Assembly: GCF_003233655.1 (NCBI RefSeq)
Contig: NZ_CP029829.1
Location: 568,978 to 632,977 of the forward strand
Direction: 5' to 3'
Length of the DNA stretch: 64,000 bases
From: Azospirillum ramasamyi
GTDB taxonomy: Bacteria; Pseudomonadota; Alphaproteobacteria; Azospirillales; Azospirillaceae
Part shown: piece after piece, positions 48,477-59,033 of the stretch
Numbering within the stretch: position 1 is the stretch's first letter
Layout: each line of letters begins with the position of its first letter
Notes under the pieces: model-generated
The model's input: only the letters and a program-made list of their open reading frames with translations
What the model was told of the DNA's origin: nothing
The model's database searches: none
Program-made: the position numbers and the translations under genes

Positions 48477-49112
48477 TCACCAGTGGCGGAGCGGTCCCAC
48501 GTCGACGTGGACGAAGTTGCTGTCGGGGTAATAGCCGACGCCGCCGCCGCGCAGGCTCAGCGCCGCGCGCTGCAGCTGGCGGGTGGACATCTTCGGCACC
48601 CGCAGGTCGATGGCCATGCCGCGCGTGTGATAGCTGTTCTGGGCGACGCCGCGCTGGTCGGCCTCGCGCAGCATCGCGTTGGATTCCGGCGACCGGTAGC
48701 CGGACACGATCTCGATCGCACCCTTGCGGCCGATCTTGCGGCTCAGGTTGTGGACCAGATCCAGCAGCTTCGGGTCGATGGGATGGACCGCGTTGTTGCG
48801 GTGGTCGCGCAGCAGGTGGTTGATCGCCCGAACGGCATCGCGCACATAGCGGCCCTTGGCCCAGTATTCGGCGCTGACCCTCTCGCCGGTGTGCAGGTTC
48901 ACCAGGGACAGCACCCGGGGCGGGGCGCGGAGCGCCGCGGCCTCCGCCTCCTCGCTGGCGAACAGGGTTCCCCCGGCGGAGGCGGCGGCGGCCAGACCCA
49001 GGCCGGCGCGCAGGAGGGAGCGGCGATCGAGATGACGGCGTTCGGTGGCGTGGCTCTCGCCAGCGCTCGGGCGTGCGGTCGTGGTCGACCGGGCGTCCGC
49101 ATCCTTCATCAT
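48477..49112 (-). CDS. Tat-exported DUF882 (YcbK-like) peptidase-fold protein
   Basis: A 211-residue DUF882/YcbK protein. The N-terminal twin-arginine signal (RRSLLRAGLGLAAAASAGG, Arg pair at 30-31) follows a 29-residue hydrophilic lead. The domain has LSLVNLHTGE, SGYRSPESNAMLR, SYHTRGMAIDLRVP (His and Asp metal ligands) and a C-terminal FVHVDVGPLRHW (HxD/His ligand). This fits an M15-like zinc carboxypeptidase fold acting on cell-wall peptides in the periplasm. The start at 49112 or at the second Met cannot be told apart. Convergent to the nuclease-like gene. Confidence 0.88.
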   Translation of the reverse strand: MMKDADARSTTTARPSAGESHATERRHLDRRSLLRAGLGLAAAASAGGTLFASEEAEAAALRAPPRVLSLVNLHTGERVSAEYWAKGRYVRDAVRAINHLLRDHRNNAVHPIDPKLLDLVHNLSRKIGRKGAIEIVSGYRSPESNAMLREADQRGVAQNSYHTRGMAIDLRVPKMSTRQLQRAALSLRGGGVGYYPDSNFVHVDVGPLRHW

Positions 49113-49668
49113 TCTTCCTTCATATCCCGTTTTTCCGCTCTGGGGCGACGTCCCGTCCTTCGGAGCCCGCCATCCCGGTTACGGCCAAAGCCACACCCCG
49201 GCCAAGGTCAGGGCATGCTGCGGTGCGTTAGTCCGAATGGTGGGACACTTTTAGGATGTCTGTGGCCTTTGCTGTCAAGAAACCATTGCTTAACCGTTCC
49301 TGGAATCTGGCCGAGTCCAGGGTTTCCGCCGGACGCCGCGCGGGCCGGGGCGGACGCTGGGCCGCCGCCGTTCGCGACCCGTTCGCGGCTGTTCGATTAC
49401 AGAACCGTAACGTGCGCGACTCGGAAGCTTCACCGTAGAATGGCCTTGTCGGACCGGAAGGAAGGGATAGCCATCCGTATGGCCAAGCTTCTGTTTTTCA
49501 TAACGGACATCGACCGGCGCCTCTCCGCCTGGCCGGACGCCATAGCGGCGCACTCCCGATTTTCATCCTCCGAAAGATTGAGCGCAAAAGGGGATTCATT
49601 CAGCCTTCGGTAAGGAATGGATCGCATGATTGTTGCGATGTAACCATTTTCACGGCGTCAATCTGCCC
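49113..49668. other. 556-bp stretch without a convincing gene
   Basis: Several short frames exist on both strands (for example a plus frame from 49440 to 49613 and a minus frame 49430-49627), but none has a good ribosome site plus consistent codon bias. The 49560-49660 part is moderately A/T-rich and may hold the promoter of the pentapeptide gene that follows. Confidence 0.5.
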
Positions 49669-50985
49669 GTGCCCAAAGTATCCGCCCCTAACGCTTCCAC
49701 CGTGTCCTTCTTTCGGCCCGATCAATTGGCCGAGGTGCTGGACCGGCATGCCCGCTGGATCAAGGGCCAGCCGGGCGGTGCCCGCGCCAACCTCGCGATG
49801 GCCGACCTGGAAGGTGTGGACCTGTCGCAGCGCGACCTGCGCGGCGCCCGTCTGGTCGGCGCGCGGCTGGCGCGCGGCCGGCTGAACGGCGCCAATCTGG
49901 CCGGCGCCGACCTGTTCGGCGTCGACCTGCGCGATGCCGACATCAGCCGCGCCAACCTGATGCAGACCGATCTGCGCGGCGCCCGCCTGCGCGCGGCCGA
50001 TTTCTCCAACGCCAACCTGAGGGGGGCGGACCTGCGCGCCGGCACGCTGGAGCCGGGTGGCAGCGCCAGACGCGGCTCCGGTCCTGATGCGCCCAACGGC
50101 CAGGACGCCGAAAGCGCCCGCCAGCTCCACAAGGCGGCGCTCGCCCGGCTGCAGAACGGCACGACGGCGGAGGGCGGGATTCCCACCGACCTGACCGGCG
50201 CGGTGCTGCGCGGCGCCAACCTGTCCGATGCCGAGCTGACCGGTGCCGTGCTGCAGAACGCCGACCTGTCGGGTGCGGTCCTGAACGGCGCGGATTTGAC
50301 CGGTGCGCGGCTGAACGGCGCCAACCTGTCGGGCGCGTCGCTCGACGGCACCCGCTTCGACAAGGCCGACATGGTCGGCACCCGGATGGCCGACTGCGAC
50401 CTGTCCTCCACCCGGATCGCCGCCGCGCAGATGACCCGGCCGATCGACAGCATGGGGTCGGAGATCCAGCGCGCCATCTTCGACCATGAACGCTGGATCG
50501 ACAGCGTCGGCCAGCGCGGCCAGCGCGCCGACCTGGACGGCGCCGACCTCAGCCGCGCCGATCTGCGCAACGTCAACCTCAGCGCCGCATCCCTGCGCGG
50601 GGCGAACCTGTCGGCGGCGGCGCTGACCGGCGCCCGACTGATGATGACCGACCTGTCCGGCGCCAATCTGGAGGGCGCCAACCTGATGGGCGCCGACCTG
50701 TCCGGCGCCAATCTCAGCTTTGCCGTGCTCACCAACGCCGACCTGACGCGGGTGCGGCTGGGCCCCGCGGCGATCAAGGATCCGTCGGGGCGCCCGACCG
50801 GCCGTTCCTGGGCCGCCAACCTGATGGGGGCCGACATGCGCGGCGCCCTGCTGGTCGGAACCTGTCTGGTCCAGGCCAACCTGTCCGACGCCAACCTCGA
50901 CAGCGCCGATCTGGACGGCGCCGACCTTGCCGGCGCCAAGCTGCAGCGCGCCATGCTTCCGGGCCGTCCGCCCCGGCGCGGGTAG
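49669..50985 (+). CDS. Long pentapeptide-repeat protein with two HxxW modules
   Basis: A 438-residue protein with two blocks. Each starts with a short helix HxRWI: HARWIKG at about 27-33 and HERWIDS at about 272-278. Each is followed by A(D/N)LxxxxL pentapeptides forming a right-handed beta-helix (about 35-110, 160-265 and 280-425). Between the first two tracts lies a non-repeat stretch around residues 115-160. Layout and HxxW modules match the pentapeptide-PilZ protein at 23702-25201, but this one has no PilZ domain. Start uncertain: GTG 49669 (chosen), TTG 49630 or GTG 49702; none has a clear ribosome site. Function unknown. Confidence 0.8.
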   Translation: MPKVSAPNASTVSFFRPDQLAEVLDRHARWIKGQPGGARANLAMADLEGVDLSQRDLRGARLVGARLARGRLNGANLAGADLFGVDLRDADISRANLMQTDLRGARLRAADFSNANLRGADLRAGTLEPGGSARRGSGPDAPNGQDAESARQLHKAALARLQNGTTAEGGIPTDLTGAVLRGANLSDAELTGAVLQNADLSGAVLNGADLTGARLNGANLSGASLDGTRFDKADMVGTRMADCDLSSTRIAAAQMTRPIDSMGSEIQRAIFDHERWIDSVGQRGQRADLDGADLSRADLRNVNLSAASLRGANLSAAALTGARLMMTDLSGANLEGANLMGADLSGANLSFAVLTNADLTRVRLGPAAIKDPSGRPTGRSWAANLMGADMRGALLVGTCLVQANLSDANLDSADLDGADLAGAKLQRAMLPGRPPRRG

Positions 50986-51015
50986 GCACCAGGCTCCATC
51001 ACGGAAGCCGGCCCC

Positions 51016-52749
<1,734 letters not shown>

Positions 52750-52834
52750 TGCTTGGGCGCCACGGGAGTGGCAGGGAATGGATGGGGACGTGGTCGGCGG
52801 GGCAGGCGGGGGCCGCCCCCGGTCACCCTCCGGA

Positions 52835-53431
52835 TCAGGACGCGCCGGTCAGCAGGCGGGTCAGCTCCACCGCCGTCTTGACGCGCATCTTCTCGAAGAC
52901 ATGGCTGCGATGGACCTCCACCGTGCGCATGCTGATGCCCAGCTCGTCGGCGATGACCTTGTTGAGGCGGCCGGCGACGACCAGCTCCATCACCTGCCGT
53001 TCGCGCTGGGTCAGGGTGGCCAGCCGCGCGGCCAGCCCGGCCTGTCCCGCCTCGCGCTCGCGCTGTTCGGCGTCGAAGGCCAGGGCGTCGATCACCCGGT
53101 CGACAAGCTCGTTGTCGTTGAACGGCTTTTCCACGAAGTCGCGGGCTCCCTTCTTCAGGGCGCCGACGGCGATGGGGACGTCGCCATGGCCGGTCAGGAA
53201 GATCACCGGCATCCGGCATCCCTTGGACAGCAGGCGGTCGAACAGCTCCAGCCCGCTCATCCCCTCCATGCGGATGTCCAGCAGAAGGCAGCCGGCCATG
53301 TCCGGTTTCCACCCCTCCAGGAAGGCTTCCGCGGAGGGCCAGCCGGCCACCGGCACGTTGCGCGACTGGAACAGCCAGCCGAGAGCGTCGCGGATCGCCT
53401 CGTCATCGTCGACGATGTGGAGCGTGGTCAT
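52835..53431 (-). CDS. dctR: FixJ/DctR-type response regulator
   Basis: A 198-residue response regulator with a receiver domain ([19 protein letters not shown], phospho-Asp in CLLLDIRME near residue 53, [27 protein letters not shown]). The LuxR-type HTH is [43 protein letters not shown]. The layout is that of FixJ/DctR, which controls the TRAP dicarboxylate transporter in Rhodobacter. The start at 53431 overlaps the dctS stop by ATGA, so the pair is co-translated. It likely activates the divergent dctPQM genes. Confidence 0.9.
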   Translation of the reverse strand: MTTLHIVDDDEAIRDALGWLFQSRNVPVAGWPSAEAFLEGWKPDMAGCLLLDIRMEGMSGLELFDRLLSKGCRMPVIFLTGHGDVPIAVGALKKGARDFVEKPFNDNELVDRVIDALAFDAEQREREAGQAGLAARLATLTQRERQVMELVVAGRLNKVIADELGISMRTVEVHRSHVFEKMRVKTAVELTRLLTGAS

Positions 53432-55545
53432 TCTGCGGCCTCTGCGCTTTGATCTGAAACTCGGCCCGATGGTTGGGCATGCACCGGCAGGGTGAACAGG
53501 AAGCGGGTTCCGGCCGATTTCTCGTCCGTCCCGCCCTCCGCCGCCACCGGTTCGAACCACAGCCGGCCGCGGTGGTGCTCGACGATGGAGCGGCAGATGT
53601 TCAGGCCCATCCCCATACCTTCGCGCTTAGTGGTGAAGAAAGGGGAAAACAGGCGCTCCGCCACCTCGGGCGCGATGCCGCATCCGCGGTCGCGGATCTC
53701 CGTCAGCAGCACGCCGTTGCCGGCCCCGTCCGCCGCCGCGGCCTCCCGGCGGACGGTGACGGTCAGGCGGCGGTCGTCGCGCGGGGTGCGGGCCATCGCC
53801 TCGATCCCGTTGCGCATCAGGTTCAGCACCACCTGCTGCAGCAGGATACGGTCGCCGGTGACCGGCGGCAGGTCGGCCGGGGCATCCAGCTCCACCCGCA
53901 CGCCCAGCCGGGCGGCGTCGGCGCCGGTCAGCCCGATGCAGTCCTCCAGCACGCGGGCGAGCGAGCATGGGGCGACGTTCGGGTCGCGCTTGCGCACGAA
54001 GTCGTGGATCCGCCGCACCACCTGCCCGGCGCGCTTGGACTGCGCCGCCAGCTTCTCCAGCGCGGCGGCGACCTCGTCGGTGTCGAACCGGCCGGAGCGC
54101 AGGCGGTTCAGGCAGCCGGTGCAATAGCTGGCGATGGCCGACAGCGGCTGGTTCAGCTCATGCGCCAGGGTGGAGGCCATCTCGCCCATCGTGATCAGGC
54201 GGGAGGTCTGCTGCAGCCGTTCCTGCTGCTGGCGGGCCAGTTCCTCGGCATGCTTGCGTTCGGTGATGTCGAGGACGGAGCCCATCCAGCCGGTCTGGCG
54301 CCCGTTGGCGTCGATCAGCGGCGCCTCGTAGATCAGCGCGTCGAACCGCTCGCCGTTCGCCCGCCGGAACCGCATCTCCAGCCCGGATTCCGGCGCGCGG
54401 CCGGCCAGCACGTCCTGCAGCGCGGCCTCCGCCCGTTCGAGCTCCTCCGGCAGCCAGTAGGGCATCGGCGGACCGCAGCCGACCAGATCCTCCGCCTCCA
54501 GACCCACCATCCGGCAGAAGGCCGGGTTGACGTAGGTGATGCGGCCTTCCAGATCGCGGGCGCGCATGCCCACTGTCAGGCTGTCCTCCATCGCCTTGCG
54601 GAAGGCATGCTCCTCGCGCAGGGCCTGTTCGGCGCGCAGGCGGCCGGCGATGTGGCGGCGCAGCGACCACAGGCTCCAAAGCGCCGATCCGGTCAGCGCG
54701 AAGATCGCCGCCACCAGGACGGTGCGTGTGACGTTTGACTCGCTGGGATAGGCGGTGGCGACCAGGGCCAGCCCATGGCCGGGCGGATCGAAGGGGATGA
54801 CGTGGCTCCGCGCCGGGTCGGGGGCCGCGCCCGCCATGGAGCCCGGCACCACCATGCGCGATTTCGCCCCCAGCACGGTCCCGGCGACGTCGATCACCTC
54901 CAGCTGGTAGCGCTGGGCGAACCACCAGGGGACATGGTGGGTCAGCATCGCCTCAAAGGAGAAGACGCCGATCAGGGCGCCGACGAAGGCACCGTCGCGG
55001 AACAGCGGGAAGGCGACGTCGAAGCCGCGGTCGCTGAGGTCGATCCGGTAGGGCGGACCATAGGCCCTGAGGCCGGTGGAGCGGGCGATGCGCATCGCGT
55101 CGTTGCGGGTCAGGCTGTCGTCGGGCGGGCCGTCGGCGCCCGGCGTTCCGTCCTGCGGCAGCGGCGGCTCGGCCAGCAGGGTGCGCCCATCGGCATCCAG
55201 CCACAGCACCCGTTCGATCGCCGGGTTGGTGTTCACGATCATCCGGGCCATCGCGGCGAACTGTCGCAGGTCCACCTCCGTCCGGCCCAGCGTCTCCGCC
55301 AGCCTCTCCAGCTTGTCCTCGTCGGATGCCAGCTGGAAATGCAGGTTCTGCTCCATCCACAGCGCGTCCTTGATCAGGGCCAGCGCCTCCTCGTCCCGCT
55401 CGTTGCGCTGCAGCAGCCACAGGAAGGCGCCCAGCAGGACGACGACCAGCGCCATCGCCACCAGCGGCATGGCATGCGGCACCGCCCGGAGCGACCGGGA
55501 GGCGGGCAGGGCGGTGGAGCCGGGAGTGGGGTTGGGCTGCGGCAT
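53428..55545 (-). CDS. dctS: DctS-type sensor histidine kinase
   Basis: A 705-residue sensor kinase. TM1 is near residues 26-46, followed by a large periplasmic dCache-like domain (LERLAETLGRTEVDLRQFAAMARMIVNTNP, PPYRIDLSDRGFDVAFPLF) and TM2 near 276-296. A PAS domain (about 325-445) precedes HisKA with LAHELNQPLSAIASYC (His near 463) and a HATPase domain ending TKREGMGMGLNICRSIVEHHRG. The HELNQPLSAI box is typical of the DctS/FixL group. It overlaps dctR by ATGA. Start choice: ATG 55545, before PQPNPTPGSTALP; a GTG lies just upstream. Expected ligand: C4-dicarboxylates. Confidence 0.88.
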   Translation of the reverse strand: MPQPNPTPGSTALPASRSLRAVPHAMPLVAMALVVVLLGAFLWLLQRNERDEEALALIKDALWMEQNLHFQLASDEDKLERLAETLGRTEVDLRQFAAMARMIVNTNPAIERVLWLDADGRTLLAEPPLPQDGTPGADGPPDDSLTRNDAMRIARSTGLRAYGPPYRIDLSDRGFDVAFPLFRDGAFVGALIGVFSFEAMLTHHVPWWFAQRYQLEVIDVAGTVLGAKSRMVVPGSMAGAAPDPARSHVIPFDPPGHGLALVATAYPSESNVTRTVLVAAIFALTGSALWSLWSLRRHIAGRLRAEQALREEHAFRKAMEDSLTVGMRARDLEGRITYVNPAFCRMVGLEAEDLVGCGPPMPYWLPEELERAEAALQDVLAGRAPESGLEMRFRRANGERFDALIYEAPLIDANGRQTGWMGSVLDITERKHAEELARQQQERLQQTSRLITMGEMASTLAHELNQPLSAIASYCTGCLNRLRSGRFDTDEVAAALEKLAAQSKRAGQVVRRIHDFVRKRDPNVAPCSLARVLEDCIGLTGADAARLGVRVELDAPADLPPVTGDRILLQQVVLNLMRNGIEAMARTPRDDRRLTVTVRREAAAADGAGNGVLLTEIRDRGCGIAPEVAERLFSPFFTTKREGMGMGLNICRSIVEHHRGRLWFEPVAAEGGTDEKSAGTRFLFTLPVHAQPSGRVSDQSAEAAE

Positions 55546-55671
55546 GGGGATGGACACGAAAGTGTGGGAGCCGGGAAGAGTGGAACCTGACGAAAGTGGG
55601 ATAGGCCGACTCTGCGGATATCCACAATAGCCGCAATTCCCCGGATCATGAACAATGCGGGATAAGTTCAT

Positions 55672-55687
55672 AACGGAACATTCCGTT
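55672..55687. promoter_or_regulatory. 16-bp palindrome upstream of dctP
   Basis: AACGGAA-CA-TTCCGTT is a perfect palindrome with its right end 34 bases before the dctP start, in the 176-bp divergent spacer. It could be a DctR site or another operator for dctPQM. Position this near to the start would fit a repressor site or activator site close to +1; the promoter itself could not be identified. Confidence 0.55.
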
Positions 55688-55721
55688 CAACTGATAATCG
55701 ACACCAGAGGGGAACGCACCT

Positions 55722-56744
55722 ATGAAACTCGTGAAGCTCCTGTGCGCGGCTGCGGTCGGCTGCATGATGTCGGCGCCGCTGGCCCTGTCCACCGCCTGGG
55801 CCCAGGACCAGATCGTCATCAAGTTCAGCCACGTCGTCGCGCCGGAGACGCCCAAGGGCAAGGGTGCCGAGAAGTTCAAGGAGCTCGCCGAGAAGGCGAC
55901 CAACGGCAAGGTCAAGGTCGAGGTCTATCCGAACAGCCAGCTCTACAAGGACAAGGAGGAGCTGGAGGCCCTGCAGCTGGGCGCCGTGCAGATGCTCGCC
56001 CCGTCGCTGGCGAAGTTCGGCCCGCTGGGCGCCAAGGAATTCGAGGTCTTCGACCTGCCCTACATCTTCCCGAACAAGGACGTGCTGCGCCGCGTGACCG
56101 AGGGTCAGATCGGCAAGCAGCTGTTCCAGAAGCTGGAGTCGAAGGGCATCATCGGCCTGGCCTATTGGGACAACGGCTTCAAGATCATGAGCGCCAACAA
56201 GCCGGTCATCAAGCCGGAGGACGTGAAGGGTCTGAAGATGCGCATCCAGTCGTCCAAGGTGCTGGACGCCCAGATGCGCGCCCTGGGCTCCCTGCCGCAG
56301 GTGATGGCCTTCTCCGAAGTGTACCAGGCGCTGCAGACCGGCGTCGTCGACGGCACGGAAAACCCGCCGTCCAACATGTACACCCAGAAGATGCACGAGG
56401 TGCAGAAGCACGCCACGCTGACCGACCACGGCTATCTCGGCTATGCGGTCATCGTGAACAAGAAGTTCTGGGAAGGCCTGCCCGCCGACGTCCGCACCGG
56501 GCTTGAGGGTGCGATGAAGGAGGCGACCGCCTACGCCAACGACATCGCCCAGCACGAGAACGACGTCTCGCTGGCCCAGATGAAGGCGTCGGGCAAGACC
56601 ACCTTCCACACCCAGACCAACGAAGAGCGCGAAGCCTGGATCAAGGCCCTGAAGCCGGTCCACAAGGACGCCGAGTCCCGCGTCGGCAAGGACCTGATCG
56701 AAGCGATCTACAAGGAAGCCGCCGCCGCCGGCTTCAAGATGTAA
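55722..56744 (+). CDS. dctP: TRAP transporter periplasmic dicarboxylate-binding protein
   Basis: A 340-residue DctP-family solute receptor. The signal peptide ends AWA near residue 27. The mature part has IVIKFSHVVAPETPKGKGAEKFKELAE, FGPLGAKEFEVFDLPYIFPN, MRIQSSKVLDAQMRALGSLPQVM (with the conserved carboxylate-binding Arg in KMRIQ) and FSEVYQALQTGVVDGTENPPSN. It captures C4-dicarboxylates such as malate, fumarate or succinate in the periplasm for DctQM. AGAGGGGA precedes the ATG. It is divergent from dctS/dctR. Confidence 0.95.
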   Translation: MKLVKLLCAAAVGCMMSAPLALSTAWAQDQIVIKFSHVVAPETPKGKGAEKFKELAEKATNGKVKVEVYPNSQLYKDKEELEALQLGAVQMLAPSLAKFGPLGAKEFEVFDLPYIFPNKDVLRRVTEGQIGKQLFQKLESKGIIGLAYWDNGFKIMSANKPVIKPEDVKGLKMRIQSSKVLDAQMRALGSLPQVMAFSEVYQALQTGVVDGTENPPSNMYTQKMHEVQKHATLTDHGYLGYAVIVNKKFWEGLPADVRTGLEGAMKEATAYANDIAQHENDVSLAQMKASGKTTFHTQTNEEREAWIKALKPVHKDAESRVGKDLIEAIYKEAAAAGFKM

Positions 56745-56826
56745 CGGACCGGGGGCGGGCAGCGTCTTCCCGTTGGGGGACGCGCCCGCTCCATGCCGGC
56801 TTCCACAAGCCGGCGGCCATTCGGTT

Positions 56827-56924
56827 GGCCCGTCATTCCCGCGCAGGCGGGAATCCAGCTTTCCCACTGCCTTCCATACGGTAGCCGTCCGGAACCCCGT
56901 TTTCGCGGGGATGACGGGCGAACG
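56827..56924. repeat. REP-like element with terminal inverted repeats between dctP and dctQ
   Basis: The element starts CCCGTCATTCCCGCG and ends CGCGGGGATGACGGG, which are complementary except for one base. Internal arms (CCCGCGCAGGCGGG; CCCCGTTTTCGCGGGG) form two further hairpins. This is the well-known 'GTCATTCCCGC' dispersed intergenic repeat type. It lies inside an operon and could reduce downstream dctQM relative to dctP. No gene is seen in 56745-56996. Confidence 0.8.
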
Positions 56925-56996
56925 GCTTGCTGCGGCCTGTCCGCGGCAAGCCAGCGTACCCGACACCATCTCCGCCGACCGGGAGATCCCCGCGAT

Positions 56997-57566
56997 ATGC
57001 TTATGAAAATACTCGACCGCCTGGAGGAGACGTTGATCGCCTTCCTCATGGCGGCGGCGACGCTCGTCATCTTCGTGGCGGTCATGCACCGCTACCTGTC
57101 CGGCGTGCCGGCCATTCAGGACTACGTGATCCACTGGAACCTCGCCTGGGCCCAGGAGGTCTGCATCTACATGTTCGTGTGGATGGCCAAGTTCGGCGCC
57201 GCCTATGGCGTGCGCACCGGCATCCATGTGGGCGTGGACGTGGTGATCAACCGCCTGCGCCCCGACATCCGCGGCCGCTTCGTCATCTTCGGCCTGATGG
57301 CCGGCGCCCTGTTCACCGGCGTCGTCGGCGCTCTCGGCGCCAATTTCGTCTATCACATCGCCGAGACCGAACAGGTGTCGGCCGACCTGGAAATGCCGAT
57401 GTGGCTGGTCTATCTGGCCGTTCCGCTCGGTTCCTTCCTGATGTGCTTCCGCTTCCTGCAGGTCGCCTGGAACTTCATCCGCACCGGCGAACTGCCCCAC
57501 CACGATCATGCCCAGGTCGACGGCATCGACCCGGTCGAAGCCGCCAAAGAGGGAGGCCCGGCGTGA
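56997..57566 (+). CDS. dctQ: TRAP transporter small permease
   Basis: A 189-residue DctQ with four membrane helices: about 10-30 (LIAFLMAAATLVIFVAVMHRY), 50-70 (WAQEVCIYMFVWMAKFGAAYG), 95-115 and 135-155. The loop GVRTGIHVGVDVVINRL is the DctQ hallmark. It ends in a His-rich hydrophilic tail. Start at ATG 56997, 11 bases after GGGAG; ATG 57003 is an alternative. It overlaps dctM by GTGA, so both are co-translated. Confidence 0.93.
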   Translation: MLMKILDRLEETLIAFLMAAATLVIFVAVMHRYLSGVPAIQDYVIHWNLAWAQEVCIYMFVWMAKFGAAYGVRTGIHVGVDVVINRLRPDIRGRFVIFGLMAGALFTGVVGALGANFVYHIAETEQVSADLEMPMWLVYLAVPLGSFLMCFRFLQVAWNFIRTGELPHHDHAQVDGIDPVEAAKEGGPA

Positions 57567-58861
57567 ACGCGCTCATTATCTTCGGGCTGCTGATTGCCCT
57601 CATGCTCACCGGCATGCCGATCTCGATCTCGCTCGGCCTGACGGTTCTGTCCTTCCTGTTCCTGATGACCGACGTGCCGGTCGCCGCGGTGGCGCTGAAG
57701 CTGTTCACGGGCATCGAGAAGTTCGAGATCATGGCGATCCCGTTCTTCATCCTGGCCGGCAACTTCCTGACCCATGGCGGCGTCGCCCGGCGCATGATCA
57801 ACTTCGCCACCTCGATGGTCGGGCATTGGCACGGCGGCCTCGGCATGGCCGGCGTTCTTGCCTGCGCCCTGTTCGCGGCGGTGTCGGGCTCCAGCCCGGC
57901 GACGGTGGTCGCCATCGGCTCCATCATCCTGCCGGCGATGATCGCCCAGGGCTTCCCGCGGAATTTCGGCGCCGGCATCGTCACCACCTCGGGCGCGCTC
58001 GGCATCCTGATCCCGCCGTCGATCGTGATGGTGATGTACTGCGTCGCCACCACCGGCCATCCGCAGGCGCCCTCCATCGGCCAGATGTTCCTGGCCGGCG
58101 TGGTGCCGGGCCTGATGCTGGCGGGCTTCCTCGCCTTCACCACCTGGTTCCGCGCCCGCAAGTTCGGCTATCCCCGCCTGCCCAAGGCGTCGGCCCTCCA
58201 GCGCTGGCAGGCGTTCCGCGAGAGCTTCTGGGGCCTGCTGCTGATCGTCGTGGTGATGGGCGGCATCTACACCGGCATCTTCACCCCGACCGAGGCGGCG
58301 GCGATGGCGGCGGTCTACGCCTTCATCGTGGCGGTGTTCATCTACCGCGACATGCCGCTCAGCCGCGTGCCGAAGGTGCTGCTGGACAGCGCCAGCATGT
58401 CGGCGATGCTGCTCTACATCATCACCAACGCGGTCCTCTTCTCCTTCGTCATGACGTCGGAGCAGATCCCGCAGAACATGGCGGCCTGGATCCAGGGCCA
58501 GAACCTGAGCGTCTGGGTCTTCCTGCTGGTGGTGAACATCATCCTGCTGATGGCCGGCAACTTCATGGAGCCGTCGTCCATCGTCCTGATCATGGCGCCG
58601 ATCCTGTTCCCGGTGGCGATGTCGCTGGGCATCGACCCGGTGCATTTCGGCATCCTGATCATCGTGAACATGGAGGTCGGCATGTGCCACCCGCCGGTGG
58701 GCCTGAACCTCTACGTGGCATCGGGCATCACGAAGATGGGCATCACAGAGCTGACGGTCGCGGTTTGGCCGTGGCTGCTGACGATGCTGCTCTTCCTCGG
58801 CCTGGTCACCTATGTGCCGGCGATCTCGCTGTGGTTCCCGCGCATGATCGGCGTGATGTAA
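57563..58861 (+). CDS. dctM: TRAP transporter large permease
   Basis: A 432-residue DctM, the ion-coupled channel part of the TRAP dicarboxylate importer. About 12 helices are visible, with the conserved FILAGNFLTHGGVARRMINFA, VSGSSPATVVAIGSIILPAM, TTSGALGILIPPSIVMVMY and GMCHPPVGLNLYVASGI segments. The start is GTG at 57563 with a GGGAGG site; it overlaps the dctQ stop by GTGA. A terminator follows the stop. Confidence 0.95.
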   Translation: MNALIIFGLLIALMLTGMPISISLGLTVLSFLFLMTDVPVAAVALKLFTGIEKFEIMAIPFFILAGNFLTHGGVARRMINFATSMVGHWHGGLGMAGVLACALFAAVSGSSPATVVAIGSIILPAMIAQGFPRNFGAGIVTTSGALGILIPPSIVMVMYCVATTGHPQAPSIGQMFLAGVVPGLMLAGFLAFTTWFRARKFGYPRLPKASALQRWQAFRESFWGLLLIVVVMGGIYTGIFTPTEAAAMAAVYAFIVAVFIYRDMPLSRVPKVLLDSASMSAMLLYIITNAVLFSFVMTSEQIPQNMAAWIQGQNLSVWVFLLVVNIILLMAGNFMEPSSIVLIMAPILFPVAMSLGIDPVHFGILIIVNMEVGMCHPPVGLNLYVASGITKMGITELTVAVWPWLLTMLLFLGLVTYVPAISLWFPRMIGVM

Positions 58862-58901
58862 AGCCGCAAGTCGTCCGGGAATCATCTCGCCCGAGCGGTT
58901 G

Positions 58902-58944
58902 GGGCCGCGAAGTCCGGAACGGGGCTTCGCGGCCCTTCTTTATT
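58902..58944 (+). terminator. Terminator after dctM
   Basis: GGGCCGCGAAG (58902-58912) pairs perfectly with CTTCGCGGCCC (58925-58935) around a 12-base loop and is followed by TTCTTTATT. It lies about 40 bases after the dctM stop. Confidence 0.92.
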
Positions 58945-59033
58945 GTACCCATACATTGTTGCGCATTGAAGCGGTCGCGCGGCCGGGCCTAAACTTGCGG
59001 CATTCCCGCCGCCAGCCAGACCAGAGGTTAGCC

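Noticed and set aside
49430..49627. Small frames on both strands in the gap before the long pentapeptide gene
   Set aside because: Ribosome sites are badly spaced or absent, the two strands compete, and no sequence pattern supports either.
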